Source of the DNA: Prinia subflava
Taxonomy: Eukaryota > Chordata > Aves > Passeriformes > Cisticolidae
Length of the DNA: 64,000 nucleotides
Assembly: GCF_021018805.1 (NCBI RefSeq)
Contig: NC_086253.1
Span: 33,729,583 to 33,793,582, forward strand
Reading direction: 5' to 3'
A program made the translations under genes and the position numbers. The notes under the pieces are model-generated. The model ran no database searches and was not told the DNA's origin. It was given only the letters and a program-made list of their open reading frames with translations. Positions 35,318 to 45,981 of the stretch are shown here, in pieces (the stretch's first letter is position 1; each line of letters opens with the position of its first letter).

Positions 35318-36432
35318 CCATCTTTCATGTCTTGCCTCAGCCCTGAAACTTGATCCTCTTTCATTCTAGGAAATGGAAGAATCCACACGAACTTAAGGGA
35401 AATGAACCAAGACCCTTTTGTGCACAATAAAGAAAGGATTTTTATGTGTTCTTACCTGAGGTACCTACTGACATGGATGCTGCATTTCTGTGATTTTACT
35501 TCTCAGCACAGGTATGTGAAAAACACATTCTTACTTCTTCTTTTTGTGAGGAACATATATACAATGAGGGCAGGCAGTGCACCTGCAGAAAGTTTCAGTA
35601 AGTGATAGTTTAAGACATTCATAATACTCTCCCATACACAGATGTTAATTTTTCTTTCCCTCTCAGGAAATAAAGGTGGGAGTCATCCAGCTAAATATGT
35701 GGAAATGAGAGAGAATCTTCATATAAATAGGTCTTGCTCTAAAAATGTCTCCATTGACTGTAAGAGGAGCCCAGGTCTCTTGTCACAGATGTCAGTGAAA
35801 TGAATTCTACTCTGTATGTGAAAATGGGGTAATTACATTCCTATGATTACCATTTATGAATTTCAGCGTTCCCCTGAAAACTTGGACAGAGTTTTGGCAT
35901 ACGTCATTAAAACTCTGCAGCAAACAGGAGAGAGCCTCATTTTATTTCCCTCCTAGTGTGGATTTTTTTTCTTCTCTGGAATCTGCTTATCCTGCCCTAG
36001 TAAAAATGATTGATTTCTAGTGCAACTGAAAAGTCACCACAAATAGCAACAGAGAGTAATTTCATATCTTCAAAATAATCGTGTAGTACTGAATCACTCA
36101 CATTAGGGGTTTTCTAGCAGTGCTTCTGCTAAGCAAATTTCTCAGAGCCATCACTTACTCCAAGTTACCAAAAAGTAGTATTATCCTTTACTACTATGAT
36201 ATGACCAATGTACAGGGTTTTTTTCCCCAAGAACAGAGTTTACATTTGCTTTATTATTCAGTTGTAATTGTGAGAAAAATTAAAGGTTAACCAAGATTAA
36301 TAGATTCCTGCCTCTCTTCCTCAAAATAATGAGAAATGTGGCATTTATTCCAGACTAAAGGAGGCTTTAGGCTGGAAGACAGCTGTCAAAATATAGGCAA
36401 CATCTGACTGAACACAGAACTTAGCTGCAGTT
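35318..36432. other. Intergenic DNA
   Basis: No gene or repeat recognised. Confidence 0.5.
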
Positions 36433-36812
36433 AAAATCACAGAATAACAGAATAAGTGAGGCTGTAAGGGACCACAGTGAGTCATCTGGTCCAATTTCTC
36501 TGCTCAGGCTGGGTCCCCGAGAGCACATTGCACAGATTGTGTCCAGACAGCTTTTGAACCTCTCTAGAGATGGAGACTCTAGAACTTCTCTGGGCAATCT
36601 GTTCCAGTGTTTGGTTAGGTGCACAGTAAAGAAGGTCTTTCTCATATTCAGGTGGAACTTCCTATATATCGATTTCTGCAGGGTGCCTCTTGTTCTATTT
36701 CTTGGTACTGCCTGGAAAAGCCTGGCTCCATCCTTTTGACACCCATCCTTTGGATACTTACAGACATTGATAAGATCCTCTCTTAGCTGTCTCTTCTGCA
36801 GGCTAGACACCA
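36433..36812 (-). mobile_element. CR1 LINE 3' end, antisense
   Basis: Begins with the reversed CR1 tail (AATCACAGAATAACAGAATA) and the TCATCTGGTCCAATTTC box. The minus strand still reads over 100 codons of CR1 ORF2 C-terminus (LREDLINVCKYPKDG, FHLNMRKTFFTVHLTKHWNRLP, SLERFKSCLD). This is a relatively well-preserved frame in a 5'-truncated copy. Confidence 0.9.
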
Positions 36813-39064
36813 GAGGATTTGAAATGTAAAATGCAAAACATCAGAGTATTTAGTAAATCCATTGGTTAGATCAGTTTTCTTGCTAGCGACAAAATATCTT
36901 TTGCTCAATGTGATTAATCTCAATATTCATACTGAGAAGTCCTTTTGCAGCCCACTTGGGCTTAACAGTTAAGGTTACTTGACTAGCAGTGACAATGGAA
37001 ACTTGAAAGGGCTGCAGGTTCAGATTTTGGAGGTGAACAATACTTTTTTTAGTTGCAGGAATGTTATTAAAGGAGGAAAATTCATAGCTGGCAACCACTG
37101 TAACTCAGTCTTCCATTACCTTAGGAACAGGCAGTAGTGCTCAGAAATTATCATGCCTATATGATTTTTATAATTAGCCTACAACATATAGGAAAGTCTT
37201 ACCAGGTATCAACATAAAACTTGTTTTCCTAAATGCTCATCTGTGAGTGAATGTTAATTAATCACAGACTAAAAATTGATGCATCCTGATAGCAGATTTA
37301 ATGACAGTATTTGCTTAAAAACGCTTAACCTACCTAACCTTAACCTTTGCTATGGCAATGGCGACTAACAGAACCATCTAGAAGGCACATATACAAACAC
37401 AAGTCAATTGTTGCTACCTGAACAAAGAGCATGGCATATTATACATTATGCAAAAACATTGCAAAAATGAACATCTAGCTGAAAGAAGAATTTTAAAAAT
37501 ACAGATATTGCTTTTATTTTCTGTGTATTTTGCAACTTACAAGCTCGGGGCAGATTTGCACAGTGAAAAAGAAAGACAACATCAAAATTCTTTCAACGTG
37601 TGCTTTTTTCCCTCAGCCTCTGGACCACTAGACCATGTCATGTCAGCTTAGTTTAACCTATAGGCAAGAGAAGTTTGATGTTTGACATATTCTTTCCTAC
37701 TAACAAATTTGAAGACCAATGTTTACCATAACCTACAAGTGAGACCCTTCTGTTCACACATGCACAGAACCAGTTCAAATCATTAAGCTGCCACAGTGCA
37801 ACTTAAAGGCCAAAAAAGAAAAACAAGCATACATCAGTCACTGCACAAGCTTCAGCTTGTCTCTACAAGCTTGACTGTGGTCTTCAGCCTGTATAGCAGG
37901 TGCTTCATAGAGCTTTAGATATATCCTTCTAGTAGATGAAACTGGGACACTGAGATTTCATCACAGTTTCTCAGCCAAAAAACAAGACTTCATAGAGCTG
38001 TGTCCCAGTTTAGTTGTTTCTTTGAGGATGGGTTCTTTGACTGTGTTTTTATTTGAAATCTCTCTTTCCCCACATACATATAGATGATTGCATGCAGGAT
38101 CACAGGAGAAAAGGAAGACACTTGAGTAGTTCAAGTGGCTGACAGCAACCAAAATAACAGCTCAGGCCAGGTGCCTGCCGAGTCCCTTGTGCACCCTTTC
38201 AGGGCTCTCATGTGAGGCAGTCAGAGCTGCCACCACCAACTCTGCAGAGGTGCTCCCTGCTCTGCTCACTGGCCTCCTCTGCCTAGTGTGGGCTCTGATA
38301 TGGCTGGAAAGAGGTCACTATGAAGATATTGCTGGAAGAGGAACAGCAAGTGCTGGAAACTAACAGGGTTTGCAAACTGTACTGTGTCTGCATATAGGCC
38401 ACATGTCTGAGGCTCAACCAAAGAGAAAGACACCCAGACCTGGGCTTGCCACAGGAATTTCAAAAATACCAAGACAGAATGAACCAGAAGGAAACACTGT
38501 CTCTGGGCTGCTTGGGAGCTTTTAGGGTAAAGTAACAAATATAATTTGGGTAAGGTAATAAACCATTTCTTTTGGGTCTGAGAGGAATTTTATATAATTT
38601 GGGGATCTCTGTCAGTGGACTTTATTCCACGGTTGAGCATGATGATGTGCTATTTGCTTGACATACTAGAGTGGCACTGCCTATGAAATTAATTGAGTTT
38701 ATCAGCAGGGCAGCAGCATCTCGCATTAGTTAGTTATTAGTATCTGGGAGTTTAAGCATTAGAATCTAACTGAAGTTGGCAAATAACACTGGTGGCATGC
38801 GCTGGCCTTCTCTGCAGAGGTGGAGCAGGGGATCCCGGGGATAGGCACAGCACAGCCTGGGTAAGTGGCCATTGTGGTGGAAGAGTGTGGTTTGTAGTCA
38901 GTGCCGTGTCAGCGTTTGTGCTGACGCTCAGATACCCATCGGAGCCCCCGGCACTGGTGCACCATGAACTTCTGCATGGTGCAAGTGCCCCTGGCACCTC
39001 TTGGCACATCTGGCCTCTTGCTATTGCCTGGAGCACGGAAGGAGGGAAGGCCTTTTCAGGCAGG
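36813..39064. other. Intergenic DNA
   Basis: AT-rich to about 38.7 kb and then rising in GC toward the CpG island. No gene recognised. Confidence 0.5.
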
Positions 39065-39268
39065 TAAGTGCTCCCCAGTTGAACGTGCTCGGGTTGGACA
39101 TTACAAGGAATTTCTTTATAGAAAAGATTGCCAAGCATTGGAAGAGGCTGCTCAGGGAGGTGGTGGAGGAAAGGTGATTTAGTCCCATGGTCTGGTTGGC
39201 AAGATGGTGTTCGGCCAAAGGTTGAATTCGATGATCTCAGAAGCGTTTTCCAGCCTAAATGATTCGGC
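39065..39268 (+). mobile_element. CR1 LINE 3' end, sense
   Basis: The plus strand reads a typical CR1 3' end: GGACATTACAAGGAATTTCT, then GGAAGAGGCTGCTCAGGGAG, then GATGATCTCAGAAGCGTTTT and CCAGCCTAAATGATTC. It sits at the edge of the CpG island, and a long antisense open frame runs through it by chance. Confidence 0.85.
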
Positions 39269-39626
39269 GCCCCAGAAGCACCTGAAGCCCAGCGGGTTGA
39301 GCAGCAGGGGCCCGCTTGTCCTGCACACCACTGCCGGGACAGCGGCGTATCCAGCAACGTATCCCCCGCACGCTTTGCGATGCCTGCCCAGCCGTGAGCT
39401 GTCTGTGGATGCGCCGCTGCGGAGCCCCTGCCCGGCAAAAGAGGATGGCCTGAGAGTGAGCCCCGTTCTGTTGGCGCGCCTGCCGCGCTACCTGCGTGTC
39501 TGTGGCCGTGACGAGAGCCCGCCCCGCGCTCACCCGCTCGGCCCGCGGGCGTCTCGGCGGAAGGAACGTGAGGCGGCGGCGGCGGGCGGGGGCGCGGCAG
39601 CGCCCGGCACTCTCTGCCGGCGGTCC

Positions 39627-39639
39627 GGGGACTTTCCCC
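39627..39639. promoter_or_regulatory. kappaB-like site GGGGACTTTCCCC
   Basis: A full match to the GGGACTTTCC form of the NF-kappaB consensus, about 100 bases upstream of the TATA box at 39739. Confidence 0.5.
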
Positions 39640-39738
39640 TAGGCGGGCGCGGGGCCCATGAGGAACAGGCGTCCTCCGTGCGTAGCCTGGAGAGCAGGTC
39701 TTCAGAACATCCCGGCAGCTATCACCACTTGATGGCGA

Positions 39739-39746
39739 TATATAAA
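39739..39746 (+). promoter_or_regulatory. TATA box TATATAAA in the CpG island
   Basis: A canonical TATA element in GC-rich surroundings, where it stands out. It predicts a plus-strand start about 30 bases downstream, near 39770. The reverse strand also reads TTTATATA, so the opposite direction cannot be excluded. Confidence 0.45.
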
Positions 39747-39931
39747 CCCCGGCAGATAGCAAAACTTTGAGGGTAGGGCGAGTGATTTTGCCTCCTGGGT
39801 TTGCCTCCCTGCTGGTCTCCGCAGGCGATGCACAGGGGGCAGACGGCCCGGCCGCCCCCCGAGGGGCGCCACGGCCCCGGGTGGCCGCGGGAAGGGGCCG
39901 CGGAGGCACAGAGCGGCCACGGGAACGCGCT

Positions 39932-39939
39932 ATGCAAAT
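39932..39939 (+). promoter_or_regulatory. Octamer motif ATGCAAAT
   Basis: A perfect POU-domain (Oct) octamer inside the island. For minus-strand transcription it would lie about 190 bases upstream of the reversed TATA element. Confidence 0.4.
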
Positions 39940-40110
39940 GCAGCGCCTCGGCCCCGCCCCGAGCCGTGCCAGCCTTGCCTTGTGGCCGCCGCTGAGGCAG
40001 CGCCAGCGCCCGCAGGCCGCAACGGGGAGCGGCGGGTGACACACACCGCACGGGTGCGCACCCGGCAGCTGCTGACAGCTGTCCGCAAAGACCCTGCCGT
40101 ACGTGTTTAG

Positions 40111-41900
40111 GCTGGGCTAGCAGTCCCCAGAGGAAACGGGAGTCACTTTCTGAATGCTGCGATTTGCTGTACTGCCGTAGAAAAAACGGGGTCAGTTTTC
40201 CTTTCGGTTGGTTGGCTTGCTTTGTCCCCCTCAGACAACTTTGCACACCTACAGTGTAAGTGCAGGTGTTCTCCCGGGCCCTCGTCAGCGGGGTCTGGCA
40301 TTTAAAGACCGGCATCCCAGTCGCTAGAGACCAGGACAGTACCTGGAGGAGAGCCACAGCGATTTTAGAACTGACAGGACCGCACAAACACTTCTTGCTA
40401 CAGCCAGTTCTTTCAACTTCTTTCTTTCCTCCTCTAGGGCTAATGAAGTGTTACTAAATTCTCATTCAAATACTCGAATAATGCTTATGCACTTGTACGT
40501 GAATCCGTGTGTTGAGCTGCTTTCCATGCAGGATGTGAAATAAAAATAACACGCTTCAGCTTTCAGTTTCTATTAAGAGTAGCTACAGACTTGTTCTTTA
40601 ATGATTCACAACCAAACATCAAAGAGGAGTAACATTCAAAAATTTTTAAAAAGTAATCCTAAGTCAGGTCTTTTAAAAAAGGCATCTAGCACCTCAGCCT
40701 TTTAACACAACTGCCCTAACAGCCCCTTGAGGTCAGTGAATACTGAGAGCTTTGCTTTACACACGAGAAACACAGGTTTTCACATTACAACACGTGCTGC
40801 AATTCTGAACCAGAGATCTGGAGGTGACCAAACTAACAGCAGAGAAAGCTGTGCTAGCTGTACTACAGAGGGCACGGGATGCAACTCCTGCCCCACAAGC
40901 ACAGTCCTTACATGTGTCTGCCTGAACAGGGTAAGGACTTGGAAACAGATCTCACATGTGACAGTTCTTGACATCTTCCCATCACGAACACCACAGCTCC
41001 TCAGCACAGCACGGAGCTTGCCCTTTTGCCCTGCTAGAAGCAGACACCAATTCTTGCACTAAGATGCAATTTAGCACACTGCATTCCGAATGCCGGGTGG
41101 TGCTCCTGGAATGCCAAGGGGGAACTCCTGAGAAATCTAACTAGGGCAAAGGATGACCGAGGGCACAGAAGCACAGGGGTCAGGTGGAGGAAGTTCTCAA
41201 CCAGCCATCGGGAAGTGCGAGCGCCTTGCAGGCTTCTGGTGCTATGGACTGGACAGCCACTGCTGTTCAAAAGTACGCAGGGTACAGCGTAAACACCACT
41301 GTGGTTTAGTCCCAAAAATTACAAAATAACAGGAAGTGGACGCGTGTACTACTGAGATCCCAGAAATTCCTATTCATTCCTTTAGCACTTGATCAATGGA
41401 TCTGTCAGTCAAGTGTAAGGACACCACTAAATGATGCTAACTACTGTAATAGGACAAGATTAATTCAAAATAGCACTGAAGACATTATGTTTTTACAATG
41501 ACATGTCATTATCCAATATACCAAAACATGCAGTTTGTGCAGGTATTTCAGCAACATTGAAAATAAAAGGTAATCTCCCACTTTCCTAGCCTCAAACTAT
41601 TCTGTACAGGGAGTAAAAATGTACCAAAGGAAGGGCTTGATTAGAATGAATGCTTTACAATACACTTGCTGTCTTCAGCAGACAGCAGCATTTTCATTTT
41701 GCTTACCTTGGTGTTGCAAAACTAGAAATCGATATTCTACAGGTCCCCTCTATCAGTTTTACAGTATTTCAGCTACACATCTAAAGAAACCAACTCATCC
41801 TTGTGGGATTACAACTTGAAGCCACTCAAAGTAAAGCTTTACTGCAGGTGTTATTGAAATGGCTGAATATTTAGTAGCCAAAACCAAAATACTATAAAAG
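40111..41900. other. Intergenic DNA downstream of CDKN2AIP
   Basis: No gene or clear repeat recognised. Confidence 0.5.
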
Positions 41901-41914
41901 TTTATCACAGAGGT

Positions 41915-42692
41915 TTTATTGTTTTAGTAGCAGTCAAAATATACTTAGTATAGAAATCCATATTCATTTGGAAAAAAAATACCAAACAAAACTGTAAATG
42001 ATACTTCACCATATAAATTAAATCTGCTTACAGTTTTGGTGGCTGAAATAGCTGTGACTTGACTGCTAATTGCTAATTTTCCAATGTGACATTAAATGGG
42101 CTCTAAACTGATAGTACAGTGTTAAATGGGATCAGGATGTCACTTGTATTGCAAGTGCTACGAAAACATCCCATAAAAATAGTCAAACAACTATTTTTTC
42201 TCCTAGTATGAGCAACAGTGAACATTATGAGCAACAAGCCTGAAACGGATAATTCAACTTTTTGATTGACGTTTTTAAACAACTTTCAATTATTCAAGTA
42301 TTATGGTCCCTATGTACACATTTCTACGAGCCTAGAAAAGATATGGTAGACAATTAAGCACACTACCATCAAATTGCAAGAATTACAAAAATGTCAGGTT
42401 TTAAACAGCAAATTGTACCTTAATAGTTTAATTAAAAATAGAAGAGTTAGGTAGACTATTTTGCAAATACAACAGCACACTAGTGTGCTGTATATTAAGG
42501 CAATACCTTTAAATGTGCACTTGTCATCTCTAACAAGTTTTATACAATTGCTACCGAGTGAAAGAACTATCATTGTCTTGCAAAACTGAGAAAGAAATAC
42601 AAAATATCTGGAAGCCTACATTTTCAAAGTACAAAATTAACCTTCAGTCCTTGTGTTGAAATACTATACACAGTACAAACAGTGATTCTACC
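41915..42692 (-). terminator. CDKN2AIP 3' UTR with poly(A) signal
   Basis: The minus strand after the CDKN2AIP stop is AT-rich and non-coding. An AATAAA lies at 41920-41915, about 780 bases past the stop, and is a reasonable 3' end. The true end could be nearer or further. Confidence 0.4.
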
Positions 42693-45568
42693 CTACAAGA
42701 TCTCACGAGGATTTCTTAAAGCTGGAGGCAAATTTGAAGGTTTTGACTCTTCATCCAGAAGCACCAAATCTTCAATTTCACTACCTTTGTATTTTCTTTT
42801 ACATATCTTCACAATAACTTTCTTTTTGAGGAATAATTTCAAAGCTTCTCTCGAAGCCACTGCTTTGGCGTTTTCCATACTTTTACCACAGCCAGTACCC
42901 AAGTAGACAGACTTGCACCTCAGTTCACAAACTATATTTTCTAGAGAGCTCTTATTTTGAGGCAAGTCTGCAAGTTCCTTCAGGGGAACAAAAGCAACAT
43001 CTAACGTAGCTTTTACAGACTGAATAGATGAATTTAGGAGTTCTGCATGATTTACATTAGGACTGAAGCCTCCAACAGCAACTAGTTTCCAGGCTACAGC
43101 TTTGTAGAGTCTGTTGAAAAAAGGCTGTCTTTCCTTTGCATCTTCGCTGGTCAGCGGCTTACGCAAAGCCTTCGCCGGGCTCTCGCCTGCCTGTGAGCCG
43201 CTCTTGGAGGCCAGCAGGGAAGTGCCTGCCTGAGCTCCAGCCCGGGAGGGCCCTTGCTGAGCCCCGCTCCGAGCAGCCAGCAGCGAAGCCGCCACCTGAG
43301 CGCTGCTCTTGGAAGCGAGCAGTGAGGATCCCGGCTGCGCACCACTGCGAGCGGCCAGCAGCGAGGCAGCCACCTCCGCACTGCTCTTGGAGGCCAGGAG
43401 CGGGGAGCCCACCTTAGCCGGGCCCTTGGGGGCCAGCAGAAGCGAGGTGCCCACCTGAGTACCACTCTTGGGGGCTAGAAGCAGTGAGCTGCTCACCTGA
43501 GCACCACTCTTGGACACTGATGCTGGAACATTCACTTGTGTTTTGGAAGACAGCAATGCAGCACTTGTTTGGGGGGTGCTCTTGGTGGTGGGTGGCACAG
43601 CTGGCACCTGTGGGGTGCTCTTGGCAGCCGGTGGCACTGCTGCTGCCACCACTGCTGGCTGTGGGGTGCTCTTGGCAGCCAGTGGCACTGCTGCTGCCAC
43701 CACTGCTGGCTGTGGGGTGCTCTTGGCAGCCGGTGGCACTGCTGCTGCCACCACTGCTGGCTGTGGGGTGCTCTTGGCAGTCACTGGCACTGCTGCTGCC
43801 ACCACTGCTGGCTGTGGGGTGCTCTTGGCGGTCACTGGCACTGCTGCTGCCACCACTGCTGGCTGCGGGGTGCTCTTGGAGGTTGCTGGCACCGCTGCTG
43901 CCTGTGGGGTGCTCTTGGAGGTTGCTGGCACTGCCGCTGCTACTGTTGCCGCCTGTGGGGTGCCCTTGGCAGCTGGTGCCACCACCGCATCTGGCTGAGG
44001 GGTGCTCTCAGTAGCCGGTGGTGCTATGCTTACTGTAGTTTTCTTTTCAGGTGATGGCACATTTTCACACTGGCTTTCCTTCGGTGGGCTTGAGCAAGGC
44101 TTCTTTCCTAGCTCTTTTTCAGACGAAGGTGGCTTTTGCTCGGCAGTACCTTCAGCATTAGCAGGTTTTCCTTCTGTTTCTATGTCTGAGACTGGGACCA
44201 TTTCTTGATCTGAACTGCAAGTTGACTGGGAAGTTTCTGGATCTTTGCTAGTATCTTTTTCCTGCTTTTTGGGCAAGGTGCTCTCGGTTTCCTTCACTCC
44301 TTCTGCCTTGGTTGTTTTCACATCCTTTCCAGCATCCTTAGAGTCTCTGCTTTTCTCAACAGCTTGTCTCTTGCAGGGCTCCTCTATCCCTTCTGCAAAA
44401 CAGGTAAAATATGTGATCCTCTTTGATTTCTGCACTATGATATATCCATGTAGAAAGAAATCATCTAAAACCTTCTAGCAATATTCTCTGTGAATTTAAA
44501 GGGTATACATTACCAATACACCTTGAACTGTCATTTCAATATTAATGTACTATTTCAGAATTTTGAGGTTTTTGAACAAAATCCATAAAATACTCATGCG
44601 AGATTTCAGCTGTTGGTTTGGATCGACAGGCAAGTACGTATTTCTGTTCTTGAAGTCCAAGCCCAAACTGGCCAACATACATTAAATGGGCTATCTGGCC
44701 TAAAAATAAAATAAGTGTATTTTGTCTACTAATATCACAAGATATCTTTAAAACATTAGTCTGAGAATTACTTTAAGAAACACAGCAACAATACCTGACT
44801 GGCAACAAAGGCAAAGTAAGAAGAAGTATTTAAGTTGGAGCACAGCAGCCTGTATCACAGCACATAAGTTATCATATTAAAGTGCATCAGTTGTAGAAAT
44901 TCAAAACAACAGTTCTACATTACCAAAGGACTACATACGCATTATGTCAATTTTAGAGACATTATATTAGAAAAAGAATAGCACAGAGAGAGGAAACTAT
45001 TAACGGGAGTTTTAAAAGTAAATTATGTCGACTACTATCTAAGCCCGAGGCAAACGAGAACATTCAGAAACAAGCATTTTCTAGACTCCTATGTATTGTC
45101 ACAGCTATGATCTGCTAACCATTGCTACTTGATATGCCTCTTTTCTTCACCTTGGCAACCAGTTCGTCTCTCGTGGTGTGGACAGGCGCGTTGGTCACTT
45201 GGATGCCTTCGGCCATTTCCAGCGCCTTCTCCATGACCTGCGGCGGGTACCTGGAGGGGCGACAAGAGGAAAGGAGGGAAGGCGCCTCGTCAGACGTCGC
45301 GCCGCGCCGTCCCCCCGTCGCCAGGCGCGTCCCGCTGAACTCACCGGCATCCCAGGAAGACGTGGTTGGCCCACACCATGGAGAGGGACACCAGGCGCTG
45401 CAGCTGGGCGCTGCCCGCCGCCGGCAGCTCCCCTACGTTGCGCAGCAGGAACTCCCGGCGGTACCGCCAGTGGTGCTCAGGCTCGCAGGACCCGCGCAGC
45501 GTCTCTGCCCAGGCCGCCTCTTCCGCCGTCCGCCCCAGGGGCTCGGCCGCCGCCGCCTTCCCCGCCAT
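42693..45568 (-). CDS. CDKN2AIP: CDKN2A-interacting protein (CARF), three coding exons
   Basis: A nuclear regulator that in mammals binds ARF, p53 and MDM2 and, through its N-terminal XTBD domain, the exonuclease XRN2. Coding exons are 45568-45345, 45250-45120 and 44392-42693, all with GT-AG introns; the junctions read TGC CG|G TAC and AAT G|AA GGG. The product is 684 residues, against about 580 in human. Residues 1-118 carry the XTBD region (EPEHHWRYRREFLLRN, VWANHVFLGCRYPPQVMEKA, TTRDELVAKVKKRGISSSN). Residues 119-530 are low-complexity and probably disordered, with a 17-residue repeat at about 294-379 and an ASLLAARSGAQ-type repeat after it. Residues 539-588 (FFNRLYKAVAWKLVAVGGFS) and a dsRNA-binding-like region at about 590-645 (GTGCGKSMENAKAVASREAL) end the protein. 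The chosen ATG has G at -3 and +4. The extra length compared with human lies in the repeats. Confidence 0.96.
43160..43480 (-). repeat. Degenerate coding repeat in CDKN2AIP (SLLA-type units)
   Basis: The protein repeats units such as ASLLAARSGAQ and SSLLASKSSAQ, with a longer-period alternation of KSS and RSG versions. The underlying DNA is clearly repetitive but more diverged than the neighbouring 51-bp array, so this is an older expansion. Confidence 0.75.
43612..43866 (-). repeat. Five near-identical 51-bp units inside CDKN2AIP
   Basis: Units start at 43612, 43663, 43714, 43765 and 43816, each encoding KSTPQPAVVAAAVP plus three variable residues (PAA, LAA, VTA). Units differ by only a few bases, mostly at the variable triplet. 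Partial and diverged copies flank the array on both sides. The period is a multiple of three, so gain or loss of a unit keeps the frame. Confidence 0.95.
44393..45119 (-). other. CDKN2AIP intron 2
   Basis: A 727-base AT-rich intron with donor GTTAGC and acceptor TGTTTTGCAG; no repeat or RNA gene recognised. Confidence 0.9.
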
Positions 45569-45620
45569 CGCCGCCGCCGCCGCCGCGGAAACACCGCCCC
45601 GCGGCTTCCGTCCGGCGCGC

Positions 45621-45632
45621 TGTGAGCTCACA
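45621..45632. promoter_or_regulatory. 12-bp palindrome TGTGAGCTCACA
   Basis: A perfect palindrome 53 bases upstream of the CDKN2AIP ATG. The GAGCTC core with TGTG/CACA flanks could bind a dimeric factor, but I cannot name one. Confidence 0.5.
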
Positions 45633-45640
45633 TCCGCCCG

Positions 45641-45776
45641 GGCCGGGGGGGGCCGAGCGGGGCCGGGCCGAGCGGGGCCGGGCCGGGCCGGGCGGGGCCG
45701 AGCGGGGCCGGGCCGGGCGGGGCCGGGCCGGGCCGGGCGGGGCCGAGCGGGGCCGGGCCGGGCGGGGCCGGGCCGG
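45641..45776. repeat. GC-only minisatellite (GGGCC/GGGGCCGAGC units)
   Basis: Roughly 135 bases built from GGGCCGGGCC and GAGCGGGGCC blocks in variable order. It is almost entirely G and C, with only an A in each GAGC unit. It sits 70-210 bases upstream of the CDKN2AIP ATG. The long arginine-, proline- or glycine-rich open frames through it are composition artefacts. Confidence 0.9.
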
Positions 45777-45981
45777 AGCCGCCGCCTCAGGCCGTGGCGC
45801 TGCCGCGGAGCCCCTGTGCGCTCTCCCACCCGCACATCCCGGGGTGCCGGGGGAAAGGGGATGCTCTAGGCGCGGCTCTGCGTTGTGACTGGTTAAAGCG
45901 TGAACAAAAGTTCTGCTTCACGGGTTGATTCTTCGAGGCTTGCTGAGGTCGGAGTTCGTGGGGGGTGAATTGGTGTTGTAC

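Larger units (their letters stand above)
39265..40110. promoter_or_regulatory. CpG island with no assigned gene
   Basis: This block has the CpG density of a promoter island but lies 9 kb upstream of ING2 and beyond the 3' end of CDKN2AIP. It contains GGGGACTTTCCCC (39627-39639), TATATAAA (39739-39746) and ATGCAAAT (39932-39939). The spacing of the kappaB-like site and TATA box would suit plus-strand transcription starting near 39770. No spliced coding sequence could be built from either strand. Confidence 0.55.
45170..45880 (-). promoter_or_regulatory. CDKN2AIP CpG island and promoter
   Basis: A CpG-dense block covering coding exons 1 and 2 and about 300 bases upstream. Just upstream of the ATG are an ETS-type core (ACGGAAGC on the minus strand, 45611-45604) and a perfect 12-bp palindrome TGTGAGCTCACA (45621-45632). 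No TATA box is seen. The transcription start is probably between the ATG and the minisatellite at 45641. Confidence 0.75.

Noticed and set aside
39204..39770. 188-codon plus-strand frame in the CpG island
   Set aside because: It starts inside CR1 sequence and continues through GC-rich DNA without splice or domain support.
38752..40044. 430-codon open frame on the minus strand
   Set aside because: It begins at a GTG, runs through the GC-rich island where stops are rare, and passes antisense through a CR1 fragment. No domain or sensible composition; judged fortuitous.
43484..44054. Three long plus-strand frames rich in Cys, Trp, Leu and Ala opposite CDKN2AIP
   Set aside because: They are the antisense reading of the 51-bp coding repeats, which lack stops in all frames because of their period.
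45178..45888. 236-codon plus-strand frame opposite CDKN2AIP exon 1
   Set aside because: Composition artefact of the CpG island and minisatellite; antisense to a certain gene.
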